DNA of 34,314 nt from assembly GCA_030527705.1 (NCBI GenBank), contig JAUNAI010000011.1:1-34314 (forward strand), read 5' to 3'. A program made the position numbers and the translations under genes. Within the stretch, counting starts at the first letter, position 1; each line of letters opens with the position of its first letter. This document shows, piece by piece, positions 1 to 9,273 of this stretch. The DNA comes from Planctomycetia bacterium (GTDB lineage: Bacteria; Planctomycetota; Planctomycetia; Pirellulales; Thermoguttaceae). The notes under the pieces are model-generated. The model had not been told where the DNA came from. It did not search any database and worked only from the letters and a program-made list of their open reading frames with translations.

Positions 1-2946
1 AGAATCCAGCGACTGACGCATCATCTCCATTTCCGGTCCCTGAACCTGCTCGCACACCGGCAGAAGGGACGTCGCCATCTCGCGGACTGTCGCTTTTACG
101 CTTTCGCTATTCGTCTGGTCGGCAGAAGTACGCTGTCCCACGATCGCGACCATCTGAATGCACATCTGGAGGCAATTCGCGTTGAAAAGTTTCTTATCCG
201 TCCCAGTCTTGACGCATTCCAGATACTTCGTCTTGAACGCCTCCACGTCCAGATTATCCGTCATGAGAAGCGGAATCATGTGAATCAGGTCAATCTGCCA
301 CGAGGTATATGCCGTCAGGTCCGCGTTGCCGAACTTTTCGACAGCGGCGAGGAATTCCGACAGTTTCTCTTCCGGCAGTCCTTCACGCGTACTGGAGCGC
401 ATGATAATTTCCATCTTCTGTGTCACTAACTTTTTCAGATCTTCCAGCTCCGTCCCTTCCGGCGCGGTAAACGTCATCGGCTCCGACATGAACTGAATCT
501 CTTCCAGTCGGGTTTTGAACATGCTTGCCAACTGCGTCGACTGCGGATCCGTCTTGCCTTCCAGACCTTTCAGGAGCGTTTCGCAAATCGGCTTCATTTT
601 CGCGTTATCTTCCGAGAAAACGCTCGCAATCTGCATAATCATCTGGAGTTGCGGTCCATTCAGAGCGTCCGCGCTCGCCGCCTTTTCCACGAACGGCATG
701 AATTCCTTGAATAACTCCTCCAGTTGCTCCGCGCTCGGCGTTTCGGCATTACTGAACATCGCGTTCGCCTTGTCCATCACCTCTTCCGCCGCCATGTCGA
801 GTTCAACTTTCGTCACCATCGCCGGGAAACGTCCCGACTTCACTTCCTCAATCAATTCCGCATATTTCGGCTCGATATTCTTCCGCACTTTATCTGCGCG
901 CATGATGTCCAGCCGAATCTCCAACGCATTGCGGTACTGCTCTTCCGTCGCGTCTTCCGCCTTGCAAATCGTCGTCGTCGCGTCAATCAGAGATGTCTGC
1001 AATTTGCCGATAATCTCCGTCACCCACTTCTGCTGTTCCGCGTCCTGCGTCTGCATTAACGGCATGATTACGCTCTGAAATTCCGGTCCGTCAATCGACT
1101 TCACATACGCATCCAGTTCCGCCGCCGTCGCGTTTTCAGGAACTTTTACATAAGTTTCCAACTTCTGTTTCAGCGCGTCGATTTCCTCAGCCGACAACTC
1201 TTTCTGTGCCTGTTCCGGCATTCCCACACCATGCGGATTCTGTCCCTGCATCATTGCCTGCGGATTCTCAATCATCGCCAACTGCATTTTCAGCTCGCTC
1301 AGCAACTGTTTAGAATCCTCATCCGTTTTCGTCTCCAACGCGGAAATCATCGTTTCCAACAGCGGTTTCACCTTCTCTTTATCATCGCTGTAAACCAACG
1401 CCAGCGACTGAATCACCTGGAACGGCAACCCACCCAGCGCGTCCGCGTCACAGACCTGTTTCACGAGTGCTTCCACTTCTGGATATACCGTATTTTTCAG
1501 CTCTTTCGCCTGTTCCTCCGGCAACTGATTCGCCGTGTTTCCGTAATACGGCTGTAACAGCGGATCGACCTTCTCCAGAATCGTCACCGCATTCACATAA
1601 CACACCGCCGCGTCCGCGATTTTCGGGAAACGCTCGACTTTCACCTCATTCTGAACCGCGGTGAACCGTTCCTTAATCTGCGCCGGTTTCAGCGCTTCTT
1701 CACCCTCTTCCGTCATCAGCGCGAGCTGGAATTTCATCTCCAGCGCCTCTCGGCATTCCGCTTCCGTCGCCGCCTCGGATTTCAGAATTTCGTCTGCCGC
1801 AACTCCCATATTTTTCAGAATCGCGTCAAGTTCCTCCTTCACGACCGCTTTCACGTCTTCCTTCCGAATGGAGTTCATTTTCCGGGAAACTTCCTGAAAT
1901 TCCGGACTTTCCAGCGTTTTCATGTACGTGACATAAGCCGACGGCGTTTTCTCTTCCGGCAGAACCTTAAACGGCGCGTACTGCTCTTTCACCTGTTCCG
2001 GCGTGATTTTCTGAATCTCGATGTCCGCCTTCAGCGTCTCAATCTGCTGTGCGAGCATTCCAGAAAGTTGCTTCATGCGCTCATCAGTTTTCGATTCCAG
2101 AGCCGTGTTGATTTTCTCAAAAATCGCGACCGCTTTTTCTGGCTGTTCCTCGAAAATCTGTGACAGTCCCAACAGTGCCTGTAACTGAACCTCATTCAGC
2201 GCATCCGCCGCAATGACCGCATCTAACTGCGTCATGTACTCCGCATAAAACTCATCCACCTGTTCCGGTTTCGGCGCCTCGCCCTGTAACAGAGCGGCTC
2301 CCTTATCGAACAGTTTCCGCGTGTTCAGCGTGCAATCTACCTGTTTCACCAATTCCGGGAAACGACCTTTCGCAACGCGGTCCCGAATGACGTTCATTTC
2401 CAGTTCCAGAGCGTCCACCGACGCGGAAGAACCCATTTTTTCGTCCAGCTGAATCTGTAACGCCGCCTGATATTCTTCCAGCGTAGCGTCTTCTGCACCG
2501 AGAATCAGGTCCGCCGCCAGTTTTTCATTCTCCAGAATCACTTTCCGTGCGGCAGTGATACCAATCTGCGATGCTTCGTCCTGTGACTGGAGCATCGAAA
2601 TTAGAACCGCCTGAAATTCCGGGCTTCTCAGCGAATCGAGATACTTTTTCAGCGCAGCAGAACTCTTATCTTCCGGAAACTCCGTGTATTCCCGCAAAGA
2701 TTCCGGGATAATTTCCGACGCGGCCGCCAACACACTCGCTGGGTCCGTCGCTTGATTGGAGTCCGCTACGATAACCGGAGCCGGGTCCGCACTCGTTGTG
2801 TTTTCCGTCGTCGCACCGTCCGCTCTTGCACTCGCGGTTTCCGCACTCTCCAGAGTTTCCGCATTCCGATCCACCGGCGGCTCACAACCCACCAACAACG
2901 CAGAAACGGAAAGAGAAAGAAACAGTAATTTCCAGTTAGATTTCAT
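1..2946 (-). CDS. Large lipoprotein with three repeated helical modules (partial, runs off the window)
   Basis: An open frame begins at an ATG at 2946 and is still open at base 1, giving at least 982 residues without the C-terminus. I translated the start, middle and end stretches and saw no stop. An AAAGGA ribosome-binding site lies about 8 bases upstream. The N-terminus is a lipoprotein signal: a Lys, a hydrophobic run, then the lipobox LLVGC with Cys at about residue 21, followed by a Thr/Ala/Glu-rich linker. The rest is mostly alpha-helix-type sequence arranged as three related modules of about 250-280 residues, each opening with a stretch like LKKYLDSLRSPEFQ, VTYMKTLESPEFQ or LDAYVKSIDGPEFQ, with a later RFPE/RFPK/RFPA motif. 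It is probably anchored to a membrane facing the periplasm. I do not recognise the family and assign no function. It lies downstream of glgC on the same strand. Confidence 0.85.
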   Translation of the reverse strand, partial: MKSNWKLLFLSLSVSALLVGCEPPVDRNAETLESAETASARADGATTENTTSADPAPVIVADSNQATDPASVLAAASEIIPESLREYTEFPEDKSSAALKKYLDSLRSPEFQAVLISMLQSQDEASQIGITAARKVILENEKLAADLILGAEDATLEEYQAALQIQLDEKMGSSASVDALELEMNVIRDRVAKGRFPELVKQVDCTLNTRKLFDKGAALLQGEAPKPEQVDEFYAEYMTQLDAVIAADALNEVQLQALLGLSQIFEEQPEKAVAIFEKINTALESKTDERMKQLSGMLAQQIETLKADIEIQKITPEQVKEQYAPFKVLPEEKTPSAYVTYMKTLESPEFQEVSRKMNSIRKEDVKAVVKEELDAILKNMGVAADEILKSEAATEAECREALEMKFQLALMTEEGEEALKPAQIKERFTAVQNEVKVERFPKIADAAVCYVNAVTILEKVDPLLQPYYGNTANQLPEEQAKELKNTVYPEVEALVKQVCDADALGGLPFQVIQSLALVYSDDKEKVKPLLETMISALETKTDEDSKQLLSELKMQLAMIENPQAMMQGQNPHGVGMPEQAQKELSAEEIDALKQKLETYVKVPENATAAELDAYVKSIDGPEFQSVIMPLMQTQDAEQQKWVTEIIGKLQTSLIDATTTICKAEDATEEQYRNALEIRLDIMRADKVRKNIEPKYAELIEEVKSGRFPAMVTKVELDMAAEEVMDKANAMFSNAETPSAEQLEELFKEFMPFVEKAASADALNGPQLQMIMQIASVFSEDNAKMKPICETLLKGLEGKTDPQSTQLASMFKTRLEEIQFMSEPMTFTAPEGTELEDLKKLVTQKMEIIMRSSTREGLPEEKLSEFLAAVEKFGNADLTAYTSWQIDLIHMIPLLMTDNLDVEAFKTKYLECVKTGTDKKLFNANCLQMCIQMVAIVGQRTSADQTNSESVKATVREMATSLLPVCEQVQGPEMEMMRQSLDS

Positions 2947-3000
2947 TCTTTATTCCTTTAAATGTTATGTCCTTATATTCTATTTAGAAGCGGGAACATT

Positions 3001-3027
3001 CAGGGACGGGGACATTCCCGTCCCCTG
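3001..3027. repeat. REP-like GC-rich hairpin between glgC and the lipoprotein gene
   Basis: The arms CAGGGACGGG and CCCGTCCCCTG flank a six-base loop, giving at least eight perfect GC-rich pairs. It starts 14 bases beyond the glgC stop codon. There is no following T-run, so it is not a standard intrinsic terminator. It may protect the 3' end of the glgC message or be a REP-type palindrome. Confidence 0.55.
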
Positions 3028-3040
3028 ATTTTACAACGGT

Positions 3041-4321
3041 CTACATATTCCATCCGTTGGGGATGCAGTTTCCTTTTTTTACAACCACGATTCCATCGAC
3101 AATCTGACAGTATTCATTTTCCGCGACATTCACGCCTTCGCTCTGCGCCCAGATGTGAACTTCTTCGCCAATTCGACAGTTTTTATCGATAATCGCGTTT
3201 TCGATGATACTTCTCCGCCCAATTCCCAACGGGATCGGGTTTCCGTCCTCCGCGTCCCCCTCATGTTCGTAAAAGTCCGCGCCCATGATGATACTGTTGC
3301 GAATCACTACATTTTCGCCAATTTGGCAACGCACGCCAATAACCGAGTTCTCAATCACCGCCCCTTTTCCAATTGTACAGCCATCCGCAATCAGCGAGTC
3401 GGAAACCGTCGCTCCAGAAATCGTCGTGGAGGGCAAAAAACGGGCATTCGTGTAAATCGGCGCGTCCGGCAGGAACATTTGGAACGGCGGATTCGGTTTC
3501 GCCAAACTCAGATTCGCCTCAAAGAATGACCGAATCGTTCCAATATCTTCCCAGTAACCGTCGAAAACGTAGGTATGAACCTTCTTGCTATGAATCAGCG
3601 CGGGGAATACTTCCTTACCGAAATCTTTATATTCCGTCTTACTCAGCGCGTGAATCAACATGCTCTTATTAAAGATGTAGATTCCCATACTTGCGAGATA
3701 CTGCCGGTCACGCGGTTCCACCCCCTGCGAGCGAATCCAGTCAGCGTCCGTGTTGAAACCGTGCAGCTCCTCCATCCCCTTCGGCTTCTCCAGGAAACCT
3801 CCGACCTGCCCCGTTTCCGGCTCAATCCGCATAATTCCCAGACCTTTCGTCTGTTCCGCTGTAACCGGCATCGAAGCGATCGTCGCGTCCGCACCCGACT
3901 CTTTATGAATCCGCAACATTTCGCGGAAGTCCATCCGATACAACTGGTCACCAGAGAGAATAATGACGTAATCGACGTTATTACTCTCGATATACCGGAG
4001 GCTTTTCTTGACCGCGTCGGCCGTCCCCTGATACCAATCTGGATTGTCACGCGTCTGTTCCGCCGCCAGAATTTCGATGAATCCTTGCCGATATGCGTCG
4101 AACGAGTACGCTCGGCGAATATGCTTGTGCAGGCTCATGGAGTTAAACTGCGTCAGGACATACACCTTAAGAATGTCGCTGTTAATGCAGTTGGACAGCG
4201 GAATATCGATTAAACGATACTTTCCCGCGACGGGGACCGCCGGTTTGGAGCGTACGCTGGTCAACGGATAGAGGCGGGAACCTTGCCCACCACCGAGAAT
4301 GAGAGCTAAAACCTTATCCAT
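3041..4321 (-). CDS. glgC: Glucose-1-phosphate adenylyltransferase (ADP-glucose pyrophosphorylase)
   Basis: This is the committed step of glycogen synthesis: glucose-1-phosphate plus ATP gives ADP-glucose and pyrophosphate, in the cytosol. The N-terminal nucleotidyltransferase domain shows GGGQGSRLYPLT at about residues 10-21, then SKPAVPVAGKYRLIDIPLSN, WYQGTADAV, LSGDQLYRMD and FLEKP. The C-terminal third has the hexapeptide-like pattern of a left-handed beta-helix (TIGKGAVIENSVIG, IGENVVIRNSIIMG). At 426 residues it has the normal family length. I chose the ATG at 4321 over an in-frame ATG at 4354 because AAAGGA lies 8 bases before it and MDKVLALILGGG is the usual family start. No other glg gene is in the window. 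The 3' side has a strong palindrome at 3001-3027. Confidence 0.95.
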   Translation of the reverse strand: MDKVLALILGGGQGSRLYPLTSVRSKPAVPVAGKYRLIDIPLSNCINSDILKVYVLTQFNSMSLHKHIRRAYSFDAYRQGFIEILAAEQTRDNPDWYQGTADAVKKSLRYIESNNVDYVIILSGDQLYRMDFREMLRIHKESGADATIASMPVTAEQTKGLGIMRIEPETGQVGGFLEKPKGMEELHGFNTDADWIRSQGVEPRDRQYLASMGIYIFNKSMLIHALSKTEYKDFGKEVFPALIHSKKVHTYVFDGYWEDIGTIRSFFEANLSLAKPNPPFQMFLPDAPIYTNARFLPSTTISGATVSDSLIADGCTIGKGAVIENSVIGVRCQIGENVVIRNSIIMGADFYEHEGDAEDGNPIPLGIGRRSIIENAIIDKNCRIGEEVHIWAQSEGVNVAENEYCQIVDGIVVVKKGNCIPNGWNM

Positions 4322-4509
4322 CTGGATTCCTTTTACTTTTTTGCCTGAGCTCAATCCAAAAAACGATTCCGCCGTTTTCAGGTTATGAACCGCGGTATCA
4401 TTCCATATATATTGAATTTTAACAAATATTTATAATATTGAAAGGGGGCAGGAGGATTTCTGAGCAATTTCGTTAAAAATTTTCGGTGATTCAAGAAAAA
4501 CACACATCA

Positions 4510-4905
4510 GCCACACCTTTTAGCCTGAAAATTTCATACGTCCCTGAAAGAGACGTTCATAACAGACAGTGAAACGCTACTCTTCGACCGCGGAACGGTC
4601 AAATATATATAGCCGTGGGGTTTTTACCCCCGGAATACGGGAAACCCCTCAAAAACGCCAACCGCGGAGCGGTTGAATCATTCAACCACTACGTGGTCGG
4701 CGTGGGTGGGCGATGCCGTTCAACCGTGGTTTTACAACGGCTATTACATGACGCTCCTGCGGAGCTTGGCGTTTCGGCAATGAACCCTAAAACACAATGT
4801 GTAAATGATTCCCTCCACAAAAATGTCGGTTTCATCCCGTATTTTACTGCGCTTTAACGTTTTTTACCGTTTCGGGTATGAAATATTCAGGCTAAAAGGG
4901 GTGGC
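4510..4905. mobile_element. 396-bp non-coding element with 30-bp terminal inverted repeats (MITE-like)
   Basis: Bases 4510-4539 and the reverse complement of 4876-4905 agree at 28 of 30 positions; both ends read GCCAC...TTTTAGCCTGAA...TTTCATAC. The interior has no convincing gene. It is packed with short hairpins: 4586-4600, 4617-4648, 4659-4675 (CAACCGC/GCGGTTG, loop GGA), 4685-4697 (ACCAC/GTGGT), 4715-4741 and 4753-4765 (GCTCC/GGAGC). A further long-range pair, AACGCCAA at 4654-4661 with TTGGCGTT at 4766-4773, encloses several of them. The element fills most of the glgC-sigma factor gap. I see no transposase and no clear target-site duplication, so mobility is inferred from the end structure. 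Confidence 0.7.
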
Positions 4906-4982
4906 TATCAGTTAATCAGCATTTCCTAAAGTATCCTAAATATTTAAAATCCGTGGGATATGAAATATCTTATTAGTGGAGG

Positions 4983-5567
4983 CTATTTCAACTGCATATT
5001 CGTCCGCATGAACTCCCTCGCCCGTGACAGTAACGGTCCCACCGTATTTTCCGGAATTCCCATCGTGGCCGCTATTTCCGCATACGATTTCTGTTCTAGA
5101 TGATACATCTTCACCACTTTCGCATCCCGTTCCGGTAATCGGGAAATCAGGAACAGAACCTCATCCATATTATCAATATATTCTTCCACACCTTCCGATT
5201 CTGCCACGTCGAGCGCCTCAACTTTTTCACTATTTTTCGCCTGTGTCGCCCCGTCCGGAGTAATATATTTCTGCAACAGACTACGCACCACCACACGCCG
5301 AGCGATAACCGTCAGATATGTCGCAAAACTGCAATTCCCTCTAAATCGGCGAAGCACAACGAAATTTTCCGACAAAATTACCACAAAAACTTCCTGAACC
5401 AAGTCTTCCTGCGTCGCCAGACCCAAGTCCAGACCGCGAGATTTACAGGTGCTGGAAACCACGAACGAAATCAGACCTGCATATCGGTCCACAAATTCAT
5501 CCCACGCCTGCGCCTGTTTCTGCAAGCAACGTTCAATCAGGTTCCGATCATAATCAGAGAGCGCCAT
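4983..5567 (-). CDS. RNA polymerase sigma factor, ECF (RpoE-like) family
   Basis: This is an alternative sigma factor expected to direct RNA polymerase to a stress or envelope regulon. Of 194 residues, the first ~100 match sigma region 2 (FVDRYAGLISFVV, then DLVQEVFVVILSENF and FRGNCSFATYLTVIARRVV). The last ~60 match region 4 with its helix-turn-helix (LPERDAKVVKMYHLEQKSYAEIA, then GIPENTVGPLLSRAREFMR). The short acidic spacer between them is typical of ECF factors, which lack region 3. GGAGG lies about 6 bases before the ATG. No anti-sigma gene is adjacent on either side, so its control is not visible here. The exact ECF subgroup was not determined. Confidence 0.92.
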   Translation of the reverse strand: MALSDYDRNLIERCLQKQAQAWDEFVDRYAGLISFVVSSTCKSRGLDLGLATQEDLVQEVFVVILSENFVVLRRFRGNCSFATYLTVIARRVVVRSLLQKYITPDGATQAKNSEKVEALDVAESEGVEEYIDNMDEVLFLISRLPERDAKVVKMYHLEQKSYAEIAATMGIPENTVGPLLSRAREFMRTNMQLK

Positions 5568-5646
5568 AATTTTCCTCCGGTGCGTCTAATTCACGAAAAA
5601 CGTGAAAGGACTATCAAATATATTAAAGAACATAAAATACATAAAA

Positions 5647-5749
5647 TATACAGATTCCACTTTAAAATTCAGGAAAGAGCAGTCCTTCCGGTAGTCATTT
5701 CAGTAACGCGAAATGATGGTAAAATGGAATTTTATAGTGCGTCGGATAT
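5647..5749 (+). mobile_element. 104-bp TA-flanked inverted-repeat element, copy 1
   Basis: This is a copy of a family seen five times in the window. It starts TATAC, has CCACTTTAAAATTC near the left end, and an internal hairpin CATTTC...GAAATG. Its right end reads GGAATTTTATAGTGCGTCGG. A second, partial copy of the right terminus (GTGTCGGGTATA) follows to 5765, as if the end had been duplicated. The element lies in the intergenic gap between the sigma factor and DUF1559 genes. Confidence 0.65.
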
Positions 5750-5961
5750 CTAATGTGTCGGGTATAAATAACATCAAAGCAAGCTCATATCGAATCTTGC
5801 ACAATGTATTCAGCCTCTCCTTCCATTTTATGTTTCTTTACATCTTGATTATACCTTTTCTTTACGGAATATTCAAGCAAAAAAATACCCATTTCCCCAA
5901 CTTTCTGCCAAAAAAATTGAAAAAAAGAGCGTTTACGTTGACTTTTTCTACTCCGAGCGTC
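5750..5961. other. AT-rich intergenic stretch, no gene seen
   Basis: The gap between the sigma factor and DUF1559 genes (5568-5961) holds only the 104-bp element and its duplicated right end. The rest is AT-rich with no supported gene, clear promoter or terminator. Confidence 0.5.
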
Positions 5962-6828
5962 TCAATCGAACTGATTATACGTAAAAAGTGAGAAAAACAC
6001 ATCCGGATCAATTCCCTCCTGCTCGAAGTGAACCGATCCGTCACCGTACAGATAGAAACAACCATTCTGATGAAAACTGTAAACCTCATTATGGTTATTA
6101 CAGTTAATAAATCTCCGTCCCGTCAGCGAGTGTGAGTAGAAAAACGCATCGACATCCGCCCAAGCCGCACCTGTCACTTTCGCCCCGTCCGGTTCACGAT
6201 TCGTATACCCGATCGGTCTTCCGCAATCTTCAAAAAACAGAAACGTATTCGACAGTCCGTCCCGCACTTCACCTGCCGTCAGCGCACGTGTGTCAGGCCG
6301 CAACATTCCGTACCACAGATTTCTCTTTTTCGCGCTCCCTTCCTTCACGAACAGATTATACACCGCAGGCTGAATCTTCACATTCGCGGCATAATCCGAC
6401 ACATAATCCTCATGCTCCGGCGTGGTCGGACACCGAAAAAGCGCAATATTCGTCTTCCTCACCGTCGAATTCGGTGCTTTATTCCAATCCACATTCAAAT
6501 CCATCTGAATTGCCACATTTCCCTGCTCCAGATACGGCAAAATCAGCGTCAACACATTATGTTTTCCCGGTTTTAGCGTGTGTGACGGCGGAAACTTCTT
6601 GCAATTCGTCTCATGTTGGAGCATTCCCAGACCAATTTGTTTCAGATTATTCGAGCACTGAACTTTCCTCGCCGCCTCACGCGCAGACTGAACTGCCGGC
6701 AATAACAGACCTACCAGCATTCCAATAATCGCAATCACCACAAGAAGTTCCACCAGCGTGAACCCACACCGACCGTCTTCCTGTGGCGACTTCATCTCAT
6801 TCTCTTTCTTTTCCGGTTCCGTCCTCAT
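5962..6828 (-). CDS. DUF1559 family protein with prepilin-type N-terminal cleavage/methylation motif
   Basis: DUF1559 proteins are a hallmark, highly expanded family of planctomycetes. They have a type IV pilin-like N-terminus and are thought to be exported by a type II/pilus-like system; their role is unknown. Here the motif [20 protein letters not shown] is followed by [27 protein letters not shown], then a beta-rich domain with ILPYLEQ, and near the C-terminus [10 protein letters not shown], the usual family ending. I chose the ATG at 6828 because it overlaps the hydrolase stop as ATGA, implying translational coupling; a longer start at 6864 and a shorter one at 6795 are possible. The last residues end in [11 protein letters not shown]. 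Confidence 0.93.
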   Translation of the reverse strand: MRTEPEKKENEMKSPQEDGRCGFTLVELLVVIAIIGMLVGLLLPAVQSAREAARKVQCSNNLKQIGLGMLQHETNCKKFPPSHTLKPGKHNVLTLILPYLEQGNVAIQMDLNVDWNKAPNSTVRKTNIALFRCPTTPEHEDYVSDYAANVKIQPAVYNLFVKEGSAKKRNLWYGMLRPDTRALTAGEVRDGLSNTFLFFEDCGRPIGYTNREPDGAKVTGAAWADVDAFFYSHSLTGRRFINCNNHNEVYSFHQNGCFYLYGDGSVHFEQEGIDPDVFFSLFTYNQFD

Positions 6829-7769
6829 TTTTCCGCAGATTCCGACATTTTCAGCTCTTCCCAACCGATAAATTCCAGAATCTTTCGCGCCAACAATTCC
6901 GACTCTCCCAGCGTTCCAATATCATGCACGCCGGTATTACTTGTCCACAATTCCGTCCGCACACCGCGACTTTTCAGTGCCTCATAATACAACGCGCCCT
7001 GCGAGACTGGCACAATCGTATCCATCACACCATGAAACGTCAGCGTTGGTGCCGATTTTCCCGTCACATACGTAATCGGACTGCATTTCAGTGCCATTTC
7101 CTTCATTTCCGGCGTCATATCCGCCAGCGTTCTCCCCTTCCTCGGCTTATCACCGAGTGCCAGATAAATGCACTCCACGCCGACATGCCGATCTAGAAGC
7201 ACACTAAAATCCGTTGGTCCGTAAAAGTTAATCACGACATTCACCTGCGACGATTCTTCCAGATTTTCGCCAACATCAAAAAGCCGAAATTCGTCCGACA
7301 TGCCGAGCATATTCGACAGATGCCCGCCCGACGACGCGCCGCTGACAGCAATCCGATTCTCATCAATTCCATACTCTTCCGCGTGCGCCCGCAAAAACCG
7401 AACTGCGGCTTTTACATCCTCAATCTGAGCTGGAAAAGCGTCCGTCGCCAGACTCCGCGTCGACACGCTCGCCACGGCACAACCGCGTTCCCAGAGTTTC
7501 ATCATTCCCCAGATTCCGCCATTTCCCGGATTGTCACTGTACCAACACCCGCTATCAATCCAAATCAGCAACGGCGCATTTTCGCGCGTTTTTCCATTTT
7601 CGTCGACTGGAAGAGCGATATTCAACAGGATTTTCTTCCCGTTCACCTCTTTATAAATGACATCTCTCTGAACTTTCGCGCTCCACACTTGCGCCCACAC
7701 GCCGTTTGCGCAGGAACCGGAAAAGAGAACAATCAGAAAAAGTACGACAATTCGGCAGGAAAACGACAT
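6825..7769 (-). CDS. Secreted alpha/beta hydrolase (BD-FAE / carboxylesterase-like)
   Basis: This is probably an exported esterase acting on acylated carbohydrates or similar esters; the substrate is unknown. A signal peptide is visible ([19 protein letters not shown]...GVWA, likely cut after GVWA). The mature protein has the alpha/beta-hydrolase pattern: an oxyanion-side strand [13 protein letters not shown], the nucleophile elbow [12 protein letters not shown], the acid in [15 protein letters not shown], and a histidine in [10 protein letters not shown]. From the ATG at 7769 it is 314 residues; an in-frame upstream ATG at 7856 would put 29 residues before the signal peptide and is unlikely. 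Its stop overlaps the DUF1559 start by 4 bases, so the two form an operon. A copy of a structured repeat (7812-7936) lies just upstream. Confidence 0.88.
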   Translation of the reverse strand: MSFSCRIVVLFLIVLFSGSCANGVWAQVWSAKVQRDVIYKEVNGKKILLNIALPVDENGKTRENAPLLIWIDSGCWYSDNPGNGGIWGMMKLWERGCAVASVSTRSLATDAFPAQIEDVKAAVRFLRAHAEEYGIDENRIAVSGASSGGHLSNMLGMSDEFRLFDVGENLEESSQVNVVINFYGPTDFSVLLDRHVGVECIYLALGDKPRKGRTLADMTPEMKEMALKCSPITYVTGKSAPTLTFHGVMDTIVPVSQGALYYEALKSRGVRTELWTSNTGVHDIGTLGESELLARKILEFIGWEELKMSESAEK

Positions 7770-7811
7770 GATATACTCTCGCGACAAAAACAAAAAATAA
7801 AAACACCTGAT

Positions 7812-7936
7812 CAAGAAGTTTTTGAAAGAGGGGTCTGGGGAGAAAACAATATTCAAAATATTGTCTCTCCACGAACATAAATTCTTTACGGGTAGCTGAT
7901 TTCTCCCGACAGGGTGAAATTCGGCGTAATGCGTTT
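7812..7936 (+). repeat. Structured ~150-bp repeat, copy A
   Basis: This copy shares with the copies at 9249-9399 and 9450-9598 the order: GAGGGGTCTGGGGAG, a hairpin (ACAATATT/AATATTGT inside GGAGA/TCTCC), TAAATTCTTTACGGGTAGC, a second hairpin (GATTTC-CCC / GGG-GAAAT around GACA), then a tail near GCGTTTA. The hairpin positions are conserved while the stem bases differ from the other copies. It lacks the 5' GCAAGCG segment. Confidence 0.7.
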
Positions 7937-8070
7937 ATCCTAATCCCCAAAATCCATCAACTTCTAGCATTATTCCTCAACATTTCTCTATTATACAAAA
8001 CTCCCCCAATTCCGTAAAGGGGGGAGAAACATGTTTTTAAAAGAAATTTCAAAAAACATTCCTGTAACTC

Positions 8071-8099
8071 TTGACACTCGGAAATTTTTGAATTACAAT
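8071..8099 (+). promoter_or_regulatory. Sigma-70-type promoter for the leucine-rich-repeat gene
   Basis: TTGACA at 8071-8076 and TACAAT at 8094-8099 are separated by exactly 17 bases. The ATG at 8140 would lie about 35 bases after the expected start of transcription. Confidence 0.7.
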
Positions 8100-8139
8100 C
8101 ATTATAAAATAGAAATACCCAATCAATCAGGAATGCGCC

Positions 8140-9273
8140 ATGTCCGAAACACCCCCCATTTTTGAATACGAAATCCACGACGGTCAAGTCACCATCACAC
8201 GTTGTATGGACTATGAAAGCGACCTCATCATTCCACGCGAAATTAAGGGGTTTCCCGTCACGGAAATTGCCAAAAGCGCAGTCACCAGTTTCGACGTTTC
8301 GACCGTCACCGTTCCAGAAACCATCTTAAAAATCGGCAACAACGCTTTCGGGAACTGTTATTACTTAACCGCTGTTCACGTTTCGCCTCAAAATCCAAAC
8401 TACGCAGCTCGCGACGGTATTTTATTCAGTAAAGACTATTCCGTTCTTTACTCCTGTCCCCGAACATTTCAGGGTGACTACGTTATTCCCGAAACCGTCC
8501 GGAAAATCGATTCCTGGGCGTTTTTTGACTGTCAGAAACTCCAATCCGTCATCATTCCTGAAGGAGTTACCCATCTTCCCGATGCGGTTTTCTATTCCTG
8601 TGAAAATTTAACCTCCGTCCGCCTCCCCACCACGTTACAGAGAATTGGAAAATACGTATTCCGCGACTGTGAGGCAATTCAGTCCATTACCATTCCCGAA
8701 AAAGTGAAATCCATTTCCCAAAGAGCTTTTTGGGAGTGTGACAGCCTTCAGGCAATCCATGTTTCCCCAAAAAACCGATACTACAAGAGCGTAGATGGCG
8801 TTTTATTTAACCGAGACGGTACAATTCTCCAGACCTACCCCGCCGGACGCCCCAATCCGACCTACGCAGTCCCCGTCGGAACTGAAAAAATCCAGAATTT
8901 CGCTTTCGAATGGTCCCAGAATCTGACTTCCGTCACGATTCCCGACACGGTCCGAGAAATCGGCTATAAGGCATTCGAGGATTGTAGCGCACTCACCTCC
9001 GTCCGCCTTCCCGCCACAATTACGGAAATTAAGTCGTTTACCTTTAATTCATGCAATCAATTAACCTCCATCACGATTCCGCCAAGCGTTACGAAAATTA
9101 AAACCGACGCTTTTAGACTGTGTCGCAATTTAACTTCCGTCACAGTTTCCACGCGTGATATTAAGATACATCGATACGCATTTTACGCGTGTAGTGAAGA
9201 ACTTACAATTAAAACCAGAACAAAAAAACAAAAAAACAAAAACAAGAAGCAAGCGTTCGTAGAACGCGATTAA
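8140..9273 (+). CDS. BspA-type leucine-rich-repeat (LRR_5) protein
   Basis: The protein (377 residues) is built from roughly 23-residue repeats of the form LTSVTIPDTVREIGYKAFED, the LRR_5 (Treponema pallidum/BspA) type; about ten repeats are recognisable. Such repeats form a binding surface, but the ligand is unknown. There are two inserts with the pattern VSPxNxxY...DGVLFNRD within the array. No signal peptide is seen, so cytosolic location or a non-classical route is possible. AGGA lies about 8 bases before the ATG. The last residues are odd: a Lys/Asn/Gln-rich tail (KKQKNKNKKQ) and then QAFVERD, encoded by an A-rich tract and the first bases of the structured repeat at 9249. The original stop may have been lost by insertion of the repeat. 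Confidence 0.88.
   Translation: MSETPPIFEYEIHDGQVTITRCMDYESDLIIPREIKGFPVTEIAKSAVTSFDVSTVTVPETILKIGNNAFGNCYYLTAVHVSPQNPNYAARDGILFSKDYSVLYSCPRTFQGDYVIPETVRKIDSWAFFDCQKLQSVIIPEGVTHLPDAVFYSCENLTSVRLPTTLQRIGKYVFRDCEAIQSITIPEKVKSISQRAFWECDSLQAIHVSPKNRYYKSVDGVLFNRDGTILQTYPAGRPNPTYAVPVGTEKIQNFAFEWSQNLTSVTIPDTVREIGYKAFEDCSALTSVRLPATITEIKSFTFNSCNQLTSITIPPSVTKIKTDAFRLCRNLTSVTVSTRDIKIHRYAFYACSEELTIKTRTKKQKNKNKKQAFVERD

Noticed and set aside
515-1897. Several plus-strand frames of 60-190 codons within 500-1900
   Set aside because: They are antisense to the long lipoprotein frame and have Ser/Arg/His-rich composition typical of shadow frames.
6132-7880. Plus-strand frames opposite the DUF1559 and hydrolase genes
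   Set aside because: They overlap well-supported minus-strand genes and show no ribosome-binding site or family motif.
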